From Treponema sp. (GTDB lineage Bacteria; Spirochaetota; Spirochaetia; Treponematales; Treponemataceae): a stretch of 64,000 bases of DNA. A model generated the notes under the pieces. It had not been told where the DNA came from. It saw only the letters and a program-made list of their open reading frames with translations, and ran no database searches. The stretch lies in NCBI GenBank assembly GCA_017553635.1, contig JAFZKN010000014.1, forward strand, positions 62,001 to 126,000, written 5' to 3'. Every line of letters starts with the position of its first letter. The first letter of the stretch is position 1. Positions 18,353-25,840 of the stretch are shown in pieces. The translations under genes were made by a program, and so were the position numbers.

Positions 18353-19357
18353 TTACACCGTCCAGAAATCATAAAAATTATACCACTGAAAAGGATGCTC
18401 CAGACAGCATTTTTCCAGTTCATTTATAAATTCTAAACAAAGCTGCTTCATATTTGTTTCACGTTCACTTCGAGAACAATCTGTATTTACCGTACTTTTT
18501 TTTACAGAAACATTATATTTTCTGTTAAATGAAACATCTTTTTCTCTGGTTCCCATCAAAAAATAAACCGGAGCACGCAAAAGCATTGCTATCAGATAAA
18601 CCCCATACGACCATCTTGCTTTTTTTCCAAGAAAGTCAAATATAAAATATCTTGAATCCGCTTTCTTAGAAATTCTGTCTCCTGCAGAAACAACCATTCC
18701 ACCCTTTTCAATTGTAGTCTGCATTTTTTCAATTGATGCAGGAGTAATATTGTTAACATCGATTATATTTTCTTTAAATCCGGGATTTATTTTTTCTATC
18801 GTATTTGTAAAATTACTTGTTGAACTTAAATCCATCAAAACCGCAACCGGAACTTCTCTCTTTAAAAAAATCTGATTTTTATTTGCAAGATTTCTTAACA
18901 CTTCAGAATTTCCAAGATGAGAAACCAAAACAAAAGCACCTTTGCCTTCATTAAGCTGATCAATAAGTTTTGTTATGTCATCATCATTAATCTTTACTTT
19001 AATTCTTGATTTTGTTCTTACCCAGCATTCAAGTTTTTCTACAAAAGTAATTGCAAAACTTTCTATCTGCTTATATACATTAGGAATTTTTTCTTTAATA
19101 CATTTTTCTTTGATTTTTTTTGTATATTCGATTAATTGATTTTGAAATCTCAAACATTCTTTTCTTGCACGTTTACTGAAAATAAAGAAGAAAAAACCAA
19201 TTATTGCGATTAACCCGTTGTTTATAAATCCAGGAAAAACTCTTATACAGAAAAGAGTAAGATAAATCGGAAAACTTGTTTTAATAACTTCTTTTTCCGT
19301 TGCCCATTGAGCCAGATTATTCTGATTATTGTTTGTCTTTTGCGGTTTGCGATTCAA
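18353..19357 (-). CDS. LpxL/HtrB-like lysophospholipid acyltransferase
   Basis: 334 aa. The conserved catalytic HX4E is SHLGNSE with His147 and Glu152. An N-terminal hydrophobic segment lies near 46-60. This fold transfers acyl chains from ACP to a lipid. In E. coli-type aryl-polyene clusters an acyltransferase of this type is fused to a GT2 glycosyltransferase (ApeJ-like). Here the two are separate, overlapping by 32 bp with the glycosyltransferase first. It likely attaches the polyenyl-type chain to a glycosylated carrier lipid. Confidence 0.78.
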   Translation of the reverse strand: MNRKPQKTNNNQNNLAQWATEKEVIKTSFPIYLTLFCIRVFPGFINNGLIAIIGFFFFIFSKRARKECLRFQNQLIEYTKKIKEKCIKEKIPNVYKQIESFAITFVEKLECWVRTKSRIKVKINDDDITKLIDQLNEGKGAFVLVSHLGNSEVLRNLANKNQIFLKREVPVAVLMDLSSTSNFTNTIEKINPGFKENIIDVNNITPASIEKMQTTIEKGGMVVSAGDRISKKADSRYFIFDFLGKKARWSYGVYLIAMLLRAPVYFLMGTREKDVSFNRKYNVSVKKSTVNTDCSRSERETNMKQLCLEFINELEKCCLEHPFQWYNFYDFWTV

Positions 19358-20096
19358 TTGCTGCTCTCTTTTTTCTTTTTAAAAGAATCGGATATCGTAA
19401 CCACATTCCAACTGTCATTCTTGCAAACATAAAAGAGATTCTGATGTTATCACGAACCATTCTGAAATTTGATTTTCCACCAACAGGATAAGAAACATTT
19501 ACAGGAAGATATATTACCGGAACACCTTTCCAAATCATGCGGACAAGAATTTCTGCATCAAAACCCATGTGACTGTCGATATAAGAAAATTTTAAAATTT
19601 TATAAAAAGGTTCAACCGGATAAATTCTATAACCACACAACGCATCCTTTATATAATCTTCTGTCTGTGTAACAAATGCTGCATAATTATTGCTTATCTG
19701 TCTTCCACTTTTTCTTTTTTCAGGAATTGTTTCATCAAACTCCGGACAACCGCAAATTAAAGCATCCGGATTTTCATTTGATTTTTCTAAAAACAAATCA
19801 CATCTTTCTGTATCATGCTGCCCGTCTGCATCAATCTGGAACAAATGAGTTATTCCACGTTTGTGTGCCTCTTTTACAGCCTTACAAACTGAATATCCTT
19901 TTCCTCTGTTGAATTTATTTCTTATTAAAATAATTTCCGGATGCTCCTGACACACAAGATTGATGAACATCTTGTCCTGACCTCTGTTTCCGTCATCAAT
20001 TACAATAATCGGAAGGTTAAAATCTAAAAGTGATCCAACCACATTCTGAAGAGTACTACCATGATTATAAACCGGAATTACAAAAGCCTGTTTCAT
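19326..20096 (-). CDS. Family 2 glycosyltransferase (dolichol-phosphate-mannose synthase-like)
   Basis: 256 aa. A GT-A fold is seen from FVIPVYNHGSTLQNVV at the N-terminus, IVIDDGNRG near 31-39 and the metal-binding DADGQHD at 89-95. The C-terminal part has a conserved GYRIYP-type acceptor region. It probably transfers one sugar or phospho-sugar to a lipid. It is encoded directly before the LPLAT gene, with which it overlaps by 32 bp, and 11 bp after the dehydratase. In related clusters these two activities form one protein. Confidence 0.82.
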   Translation of the reverse strand: MKQAFVIPVYNHGSTLQNVVGSLLDFNLPIIVIDDGNRGQDKMFINLVCQEHPEIILIRNKFNRGKGYSVCKAVKEAHKRGITHLFQIDADGQHDTERCDLFLEKSNENPDALICGCPEFDETIPEKRKSGRQISNNYAAFVTQTEDYIKDALCGYRIYPVEPFYKILKFSYIDSHMGFDAEILVRMIWKGVPVIYLPVNVSYPVGGKSNFRMVRDNIRISFMFARMTVGMWLRYPILLKRKKRAAIESQTAKDKQ

Positions 20097-20107
20097 TTCT
20101 ATCCTGT

Positions 20108-20473
20108 CTATCTGCTTATTACAAAACTTCCACCAGAATAACTTTTCTCGCCGTCAGCAGATGTTAATTTATATGTTACACTGTTTTTTTCCGCACTATA
20201 TTTTAAACTCATTCTAACCCAAACATTTGGTTTTACAGGACATGTAAATTTTAATCTTTTTGCAGACTGAATGAATCTCGTTGTCCCGAAATACTTCTGT
20301 GAAAAATAAGAGGCCATGTCTATCTGAGCAACAGCTGGAACCAGATGAATTTCCGGAAAATGTCCGTTAAAAAAATCACATTCTTCGCCAATATAATATT
20401 CAAGTTCAACTTCGTTTTCTGTCTTAACTACTGCTTTTTCCTCTGCAATATTGTGTAATGCCAAATAATCCAT
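20108..20473 (-). CDS. FabZ-like 3-hydroxyacyl-ACP dehydratase (ApeI-like)
   Basis: 121 aa, a single hot-dog domain. The FabZ-type active-site stretch GHFPEIHLVPAVAQID is at 37-52, with catalytic His38 in the usual place. The proline of the common PGV motif has been replaced (VPAV). Relatives in aryl-polyene clusters dehydrate each extension cycle to build conjugated double bonds. AGGAAAT precedes the ATG. It follows the acyl ligase by 28 bp in the operon. Confidence 0.82.
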   Translation of the reverse strand: MDYLALHNIAEEKAVVKTENEVELEYYIGEECDFFNGHFPEIHLVPAVAQIDMASYFSQKYFGTTRFIQSAKRLKFTCPVKPNVWVRMSLKYSAEKNSVTYKLTSADGEKSYSGGSFVISR

Positions 20474-20501
20474 CTATATTTCCTGTTAGTCTGACTTAAT
20501 G

Positions 20502-22493
20502 TTATTTTATATTATCACCATCTTCATTTTTGGTAAATAATGCCTGTATTTCAAGCTTCTTTTTCTTGCCCTGTAAGTCCATAGGAAGCTCATTTAAAAA
20601 GCGCCATTTTTTAGGAATTACTACATTTTCAAAATAATTAAGAAGAAAATCATGAAAATACATGTTTATGTCAAACTTTTTCCAGCCTTCAAACTTTTTC
20701 TGGCCGTCTTCGTTAAACACAATTGCTGCCGCAAGATACTGCCTTCTGTCGCTCATCGCAACTACGCATACGTCTTTAACAAGCTTTGTAAGAAGAATTC
20801 TGTTTTCTACTTCTGTAAGTGAAACGCGTTTTTCTTCTATTTTTACAATTGAATCTTTTCTGCCCTTTAAAATAAATCTTCCGTCGTCCAGAATTTCGAC
20901 AAGGTCAGCTGTCTGGAATCCTTTCGGATCTTTAATATAAGGCGATTTTATATTAAGACATCCGTCTGCATCCTGGGTAATCGTCGCGTTGTCAAACGGA
21001 GTCCATTCAAGACCGTTCTTTGACTGTCTGTATGCAATTCCGCTGGTTTCTGTACTGCCATAAACTTCTACCGGCCAGAAACCAAAAATCCTGTCGGTCT
21101 TTTCTGCAACTTCCGGCAGTAAAACCCCGCCACTTGTAAATATAAAAGGTTCCTTTAAAGGCAGCCTGTCTTCTGACTCGACAGTACGTTTTAAAAATGC
21201 AGGAACAGCGATTATCATGTATTTTTCATCATCAAGCTTTTCAAATTCTGTCGGAAATTCGATTCTCGTTCTTCTAAACGGAACTCCGGCGGCAAAAGGT
21301 AAGGCTATAGTAAATAAAAATCCGTAGATGTGATGCTGACTTACTGTAGCGGCATTTTTTCTTTTAGTAAATTCATCTCCCCATTTAGAAAAAACAAATT
21401 CATTATCAAGCTCAAATTCTGTCATACGCTGTAAAACATCTTTCGGTTTTCCGGTACTGCCAGATGTAAACATGTGAATTTTAGTTTCGTCTGCAATAAT
21501 TTCCGGAGTCGTTTTTATTTCTTCTTCTGACGGAACAGGCGCATTTTCGATTATCTGTGGAACAAAAAAAGAATCCTTCTGGTTTTCTACATCGGTTAAA
21601 AACCCGTCGCCGTCTTCACGCATTTCCTTTATAAACTCTTCTGTAATATTTGCAGTTAATGCAACTTCTTTTTTACACTGAAGCAGTGCAATAAAACAGC
21701 ACAAAAAGTAATAATAATCATTAACGTGAAGAATGAATTTTTCTGCATTCTGTTTTAAAAGAAAATTTCTCATCTTTGCAGAATCAGTTAAAAAATCTTT
21801 CCATGTTTTATATTTTTTATCTATCCATTTGTTTTCATAGCAGATTACAAAATCGTCTTTTCTAGATTCAGCTTTAAATTTTGAAATAGGAAAATACTGA
21901 GGCATTTTTTTATTAACTCCCATCCTTATTATAAATTCAACTGCAAAAATAGTTCCCATGATTGCATAAGAAATTCCACAGTTGTAAACAGTCCATATTT
22001 TTTCATCACAGAAAAAAACTGTAAGGGCTGCAGCAAACGTATTAAAAATAAAAAATGTGCACCATACATAAGTTACTTTAAGACAGTAGTGCTCAATACG
22101 TTTTTCGTTTACAGAACCTTTGATAGATTTATCCTGCAGCGCAGCAAATCTAAAAATCATATTCGGTTTTGTAAATAATGTTGAACCAAAAATAAATAAA
22201 AGCATTATGCTTATTACTATTGGGTACAATTTTAAAAAAAGCGAACTATTTGTAATATAACAGATTATTCCAACCGCAAGCAAAAATATTGAAGAAACAA
22301 GTGGCCGTGCATTAAAAGAAAATTTTTCTTTTGAAGAAGCACTTGTAGAAGATACAAAATATACAAGTGCAAGAAAAACGATACATAGCGATACAATCCT
22401 GACTGGAAGTTTATATACAACTAAAAGCGTAAAAACCAGTACAGGATATAATACCGATATGATCGTAACGAATACCTTTAAAAAGGTTTTCAT
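20502..22493 (-). CDS. Acyl-AMP ligase fused to an N-terminal membrane domain
   Basis: 663 aa. Residues 1-195 hold about six membrane helices resembling the separate membrane protein (COG4648-like, ApeG-type) of aryl-polyene clusters. Residues 200-663 are an ANL-superfamily adenylating enzyme with the P-loop TSGSTGKPK at 343-351 and GRKDSIVKIEEKRVSLTEVE-type C-terminal motifs. The ligase would activate a fatty or aryl acid and load it on one of the two upstream carrier proteins. Joining membrane and ligase parts in one chain ties loading to the membrane. It lies 9 bp after the first carrier gene. Confidence 0.85.
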   Translation of the reverse strand: MKTFLKVFVTIISVLYPVLVFTLLVVYKLPVRIVSLCIVFLALVYFVSSTSASSKEKFSFNARPLVSSIFLLAVGIICYITNSSLFLKLYPIVISIMLLFIFGSTLFTKPNMIFRFAALQDKSIKGSVNEKRIEHYCLKVTYVWCTFFIFNTFAAALTVFFCDEKIWTVYNCGISYAIMGTIFAVEFIIRMGVNKKMPQYFPISKFKAESRKDDFVICYENKWIDKKYKTWKDFLTDSAKMRNFLLKQNAEKFILHVNDYYYFLCCFIALLQCKKEVALTANITEEFIKEMREDGDGFLTDVENQKDSFFVPQIIENAPVPSEEEIKTTPEIIADETKIHMFTSGSTGKPKDVLQRMTEFELDNEFVFSKWGDEFTKRKNAATVSQHHIYGFLFTIALPFAAGVPFRRTRIEFPTEFEKLDDEKYMIIAVPAFLKRTVESEDRLPLKEPFIFTSGGVLLPEVAEKTDRIFGFWPVEVYGSTETSGIAYRQSKNGLEWTPFDNATITQDADGCLNIKSPYIKDPKGFQTADLVEILDDGRFILKGRKDSIVKIEEKRVSLTEVENRILLTKLVKDVCVVAMSDRRQYLAAAIVFNEDGQKKFEGWKKFDINMYFHDFLLNYFENVVIPKKWRFLNELPMDLQGKKKKLEIQALFTKNEDGDNIK

Positions 22494-22502
22494 TCTTTTT
22501 AA

Positions 22503-22745
22503 TTATTTTGCAAGTGGTGCAAGAATGTCTACAACATTCTGAATTGTTTTTGCACTTTTGAACATTTCTGGATCAATGTTTCCGTTGATGTAAGGTTTCA
22601 TCTTTACAACAAGGTCAACGGCATCGATTGAATCGAGATCCAAATCTTCAAAAAGTTTTGAATCAAGAGAAACGCTTGCCTTTTCTACTTCAAACTCGCT
22701 TTCAAGTACATCCTGAATTTTTGCAAAGATTTCTTCTTTTGTCAT
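22503..22745 (-). CDS. Acyl carrier protein 1
   Basis: 80 aa from the ATG at 22745, chosen because AAGGAGATAAAG precedes it; the frame stays open further upstream. The acyl carrier motif DLDLDSIDAVDL places the 4'-phosphopantetheine on Ser39. Acidic helices are typical of type II ACPs. It sits between the second carrier gene and the ligase, as carrier pairs do in aryl-polyene clusters. Confidence 0.9.
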   Translation of the reverse strand: MTKEEIFAKIQDVLESEFEVEKASVSLDSKLFEDLDLDSIDAVDLVVKMKPYINGNIDPEMFKSAKTIQNVVDILAPLAK

Positions 22746-22764
22746 CTTTATCTCCTTATTTTTT

Positions 22765-23022
22765 TTATGCTTTACCTGCAGAAATAAATTCTGCAAGTGC
22801 ATTAACTGAAGCAAAGTGCTTTTTACTGTCTTCACTTTCTGCAGACAGCTTAACACCGAATTTTTTCTTTATGGCAACACCAAGTTCCAGAGCATCAATG
22901 GAATCAAGACCGAGCCCAGTTCCAAAAATCGGCTCATCATCTTTAATATCCTCCGGTTTTACATCTTCAAGCTCTAGGGAATTGATGATTAATTCTTTAA
23001 TTTCCTGTTTAAGTCCATCCAT
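22765..23022 (-). CDS. Acyl carrier protein 2
   Basis: 85 aa. The carrier motif GLGLDSIDALEL has the attachment Ser41. The N-terminus DGLKQEIKELIINSLELEDV and the KKFGVKL segment match ApeE-like carriers more than the housekeeping AcpP. GGGAGA lies 12 nt before the ATG. It is the first gene of the leftward lipid operon. It is divergent from the methyltransferase, and its promoter sits beside a perfect stem-loop at the predicted start of transcription. Confidence 0.88.
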   Translation of the reverse strand: MDGLKQEIKELIINSLELEDVKPEDIKDDEPIFGTGLGLDSIDALELGVAIKKKFGVKLSAESEDSKKHFASVNALAEFISAGKA

Positions 23023-23048
23023 CGTCAGCTGAATTCTCCCATAAAAAT

Positions 23049-23075
23049 AAATGCACTAACTTTATTAGTGCATTT
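23049..23075 (-). promoter_or_regulatory. Perfect stem-loop at the predicted start of the ACP operon mRNA
   Basis: AAATGCACTAA (23049-23059) and TTAGTGCATTT (23065-23075) form an 11-bp perfect inverted repeat with a 5-nt loop. With the promoter at 23082-23110, the predicted +1 is at about 23075, so the transcript would begin with this hairpin. It could be an operator over the start site or a 5' mRNA-stabilising structure. Confidence 0.6.
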
Positions 23076-23081
23076 TTAAAA

Positions 23082-23110
23082 ATTATACAACAAGAAAAAC
23101 AATAATTCAA
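23082..23110 (-). promoter_or_regulatory. Promoter of the leftward lipid operon
   Basis: On the minus strand, TTGAAT (23105-23110), a 17-bp spacer and a consensus TATAAT (23082-23087). The untranslated leader would be about 53 nt, including the stem-loop and the ribosome site GGGAGA. Confidence 0.6.
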
Positions 23111-23137
23111 GTTATGAACATACTTTCCGTCTTTCGA

Positions 23138-23166
23138 TTGCGATTATTATTTTATTGTGGTAAAGT
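23138..23166 (+). promoter_or_regulatory. Promoter of the rightward methyltransferase operon
   Basis: TTGCGA (23138-23143), 17 bp and TAAAGT (23161-23166), then 7 nt to the ATG at 23174. No Shine-Dalgarno is present, so the mRNA is probably leaderless. It is divergent from the ACP operon promoter. Confidence 0.45.
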
Positions 23167-23173
23167 TTCTGTT

Positions 23174-24283
23174 ATGAGAAAAAATTCAGCTTTTGATATG
23201 GAAAAATTTTCCAGAGATGACATGCACGCAATTGATGCAAAATTTGAGGCTCAAAAAATAGCATTTGCACCCCTTGCTTTTCAAGCTGTAAGGGCACTTC
23301 TAGAAACAGGAATCATGCGCATTATTGACGAAAGTGGAGAAAAAGGAATTTCTGCACTGGACATTTCAAAAAAATCAGGAATTTCTGAATATGGAGTCAA
23401 TGTTTTAACCGAAATGGCAGTCGGAATGCATGTTCTTCTTTTAAAAACTGTAGATGGCATCGAATATCTTTCTCTCAGTAAAACAGGCTGGTTTTTACTT
23501 GAAGATAACCTTACAAAGGCAAATTTTAATTTTACAAATGATATATGTTACAAAGGTGCATTTGACCTTTTAGATTCAGTCAAAACAGGAAAACCTCAGG
23601 GCCTTAAAGTTTTTGGCAGCCAGTGGACAACGGTTTACGAGGCTCTTTCTTCCCTGCCTGACCGTGAAAAAAAGAGCTGGTTTGATTTTGATCACTTTTA
23701 CAGTGATATAGCATTCCCGGAAGCACTTCCAATTGTATATAAAAATAAACCTGAAAAACTTTTAGACATAGGCGGAAATACGGCAAAATGGGCTGTCGCA
23801 AGCTGCCGTTTTGACCCGGATGTACATGTTACAATCGTAGACCTGCCCGGTCAGACTGCAGTTGCAGAAAAAAATGCCAGAGAAGCAGGATTTGAAAACA
23901 GAATTTCAACTTACAGCGGAAACATTCTTGCCGAAACGACAGTTTTACCCCCGGAACCGGATGCTGTATGGATGAGTCAGTTCCTTGACTGTTTTTCACT
24001 TCATCAGATAACAAAAATTCTTACAAAAGTTCATCTGGCAGCAAAAGCCGATACAGATGTATATGTTCTTGAACCGCTCTGGGACAAGCAGAAATTTGAA
24101 GCCGAAAGTTATTCTTTACAGGCAACCTCACTTTATTTTACATGCATTGCAAATGGAAACAGCAAAATGTACCGTTATGGAGAATTAGTAGATGCAATTG
24201 AGCAGGCTGGTTTTGAACTTAAAACAGCCCATCACAATCTCGGTTCAAACTGTTATTCCCTTCTGGTTTTCAGGAAAAAATAA
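23174..24283 (+). CDS. SAM-dependent methyltransferase of the lipid cluster
   Basis: 369 aa from the ATG at 23174; an upstream ATG at 23114 would add 20 residues that fit no methyltransferase start. An N-terminal helical, winged-helix-like part (ALDISKKSGISEYGVNVLTEMAVG) precedes the Rossmann domain with LLDIGGNTAKWAVA as the SAM motif. VTIVDLPGQTAVAEKNA and VWMSQFLDCFS follow. The layout is like O-methyltransferases of the hydroxyneurosporene or polyketide type. Similar enzymes sit in aryl-polyene clusters, where they may methylate the aryl head; here that is inference. It starts the rightward operon. Confidence 0.8.
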   Translation: MRKNSAFDMEKFSRDDMHAIDAKFEAQKIAFAPLAFQAVRALLETGIMRIIDESGEKGISALDISKKSGISEYGVNVLTEMAVGMHVLLLKTVDGIEYLSLSKTGWFLLEDNLTKANFNFTNDICYKGAFDLLDSVKTGKPQGLKVFGSQWTTVYEALSSLPDREKKSWFDFDHFYSDIAFPEALPIVYKNKPEKLLDIGGNTAKWAVASCRFDPDVHVTIVDLPGQTAVAEKNAREAGFENRISTYSGNILAETTVLPPEPDAVWMSQFLDCFSLHQITKILTKVHLAAKADTDVYVLEPLWDKQKFEAESYSLQATSLYFTCIANGNSKMYRYGELVDAIEQAGFELKTAHHNLGSNCYSLLVFRKK

Positions 24284-24327
24284 TTTTACATCCTGATTTT
24301 ATCGGTAAAACAATATAGAGTTAAAAA

Positions 24328-25014
24328 ATGGAACAGAAAAGCTTTTTTATTTCAGAACCGTCTCTCGTAGCCCCAGGTCTTGAAAGCCTCGATGACTGGA
24401 AGCTATTTGCTCAAAATGAAAAACAGATTCTTCTCGAAAAAACTTCGCCATCATTAAGTTATACCGATCCACTTTTTCGCAGACGCTTAAGCCAGATTTC
24501 TAAAATGACTGTAGAATCCGTTCATAACTTAATAGAAAAAACAAATATTTCTTTAGATAAAAAACTTGTTTTTGCATCATTCCGCGGAGAAATTGAACGT
24601 GAGTTTAAGCTGAATAAATCCATAATCGAAGATCAGATGATTTTACCGGCCGGCTTTTCACTGTCTGTGTTCAATACACCGGCAGCCCTTGCCACAATTG
24701 CCTGTAAACTAAAAGCAGGTTATACAACAGTTTTCCCTTCTGATGAAAACTTTTCTGACGCCCTGCTCTGTGGAGCAAGCCCTGTTCTCTCGGGAAAAGA
24801 AGAAAGCATTATTTTTGTTTATTCTGATGAGCTTATTCCGGAAGAATATAAAAACTTTGCTCCAGAAGGAAGATTTCCACTGTCTTTTGCTTTTATCATT
24901 TCTTCAAAACCTTTAGACAATTCGTTTTATGCAGAATATCAGATTTCGTCCATCGAAAAAAATGTTTATAAATTTATCCAATTTCATCTTAAAAAGTGTT
25001 ATAATAAATTATAG
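24328..25014 (+). CDS. Beta-ketoacyl synthase chain-length-factor-like protein
   Basis: 228 aa. The segment SLSVFNTPAALATIACKLKAGYTTVFPSDENFSDALLCG near 115-155 matches the short ketoacyl-synthase N-terminal domain often called chain-length factor (PF13723-type, ApeC-like). The usual active-site Cys of a ketosynthase is not visible, so on its own it should not condense. It would partner with a ketosynthase encoded elsewhere. No such ketosynthase is in the window. It lies 44 bp after the methyltransferase. Confidence 0.72.
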   Translation: MEQKSFFISEPSLVAPGLESLDDWKLFAQNEKQILLEKTSPSLSYTDPLFRRRLSQISKMTVESVHNLIEKTNISLDKKLVFASFRGEIEREFKLNKSIIEDQMILPAGFSLSVFNTPAALATIACKLKAGYTTVFPSDENFSDALLCGASPVLSGKEESIIFVYSDELIPEEYKNFAPEGRFPLSFAFIISSKPLDNSFYAEYQISSIEKNVYKFIQFHLKKCYNKL

Positions 25015-25023
25015 GAAATAGTT

Positions 25024-25836
25024 ATGAGTAAAAAAATTGATCCAAAATATGCCGCTGATGATTTACCAAAAGTAAAAAATCCTTTCTCTTACATTTACAG
25101 AACAATCGCAAAAATTTTCTGTTATATTTTCTTCGGAATAGGAACTTTACTTATCTGTATTTTTGTTTTTCCATTCCTTCACATTATATGGCCTAAAAAA
25201 GAGACTTTCAGAAAGAACGGCCATTATTTTATTTCATGTGTACTTGGTTTTGTATGCAACGTAATGAGTTTTTTAAGGGTCTCGACTTATGAGGTAAGTG
25301 ATCTTAAAGCTTTGAGAAATCTTCATTCATGCATCATCGTTGCAAATCATCCGTCTCTTCTTGATGTAATTTATACTTTTGCACTCGTTAGAAATGCTGA
25401 CTGCATTATCCGTGCCGGATTAAGAAACTCTCCGGTTGCGGGAATTGTACGACCTCTTTATATTGCAAACGATAACGACTTTGATGTAATGGTTGCCTCA
25501 TGTCAGAAGAGTCTCGAAGCCGGTGACAACCTTATTATTTTCCCAGAAGGAACGAGAACCCCGCGCCACGGAATTAATCCTTACAAAAAAGGTGCTGCAA
25601 GAATTGCATTAAGAACAGGCTGCAATATTCAGCCATTACATATTGGCGGTGGAGACAAATATGGTCTTGGAAAAAAAGATCCTTGGTACAAAGTCCATCC
25701 TACACACAGATATCATTATAAATTTACAGTTCTTCCTCAGATAACGATGGATAAATACAAAAATCTGGAGCCGGCAATTGCGGCTAAACATCTTTCTGAT
25801 GATATGAGAGCTGTTATTGAGTCAATTAACGATTAA
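25024..25836 (+). CDS. PlsC-like 1-acyl-glycerol-phosphate acyltransferase family protein
   Basis: 270 aa. One membrane segment lies at about 34-56. The acyltransferase HX4D is NHPSLLD (His109, Asp114), FPEGTR follows at 173-178 and a basic patch comes later. Relatives in aryl-polyene clusters (ApeD-like) are thought to transfer an acyl group to the lipid core. It follows the chain-length-factor gene by 9 bp and ends the rightward operon. The hybrid kinase ends convergently 4 bp later. Confidence 0.85.
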   Translation: MSKKIDPKYAADDLPKVKNPFSYIYRTIAKIFCYIFFGIGTLLICIFVFPFLHIIWPKKETFRKNGHYFISCVLGFVCNVMSFLRVSTYEVSDLKALRNLHSCIIVANHPSLLDVIYTFALVRNADCIIRAGLRNSPVAGIVRPLYIANDNDFDVMVASCQKSLEAGDNLIIFPEGTRTPRHGINPYKKGAARIALRTGCNIQPLHIGGGDKYGLGKKDPWYKVHPTHRYHYKFTVLPQITMDKYKNLEPAIAAKHLSDDMRAVIESIND

Positions 25837-25840
25837 AGAA

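Noticed and set aside
18453..18470. TGTTTCACGT run in the acyltransferase gene
   Set aside because: The second half of the palindrome (GAAACA) is absent.
22628..23032. Plus-strand 134-aa frame across both ACP genes
   Set aside because: It is a shadow of two clear carrier-protein genes on the other strand.
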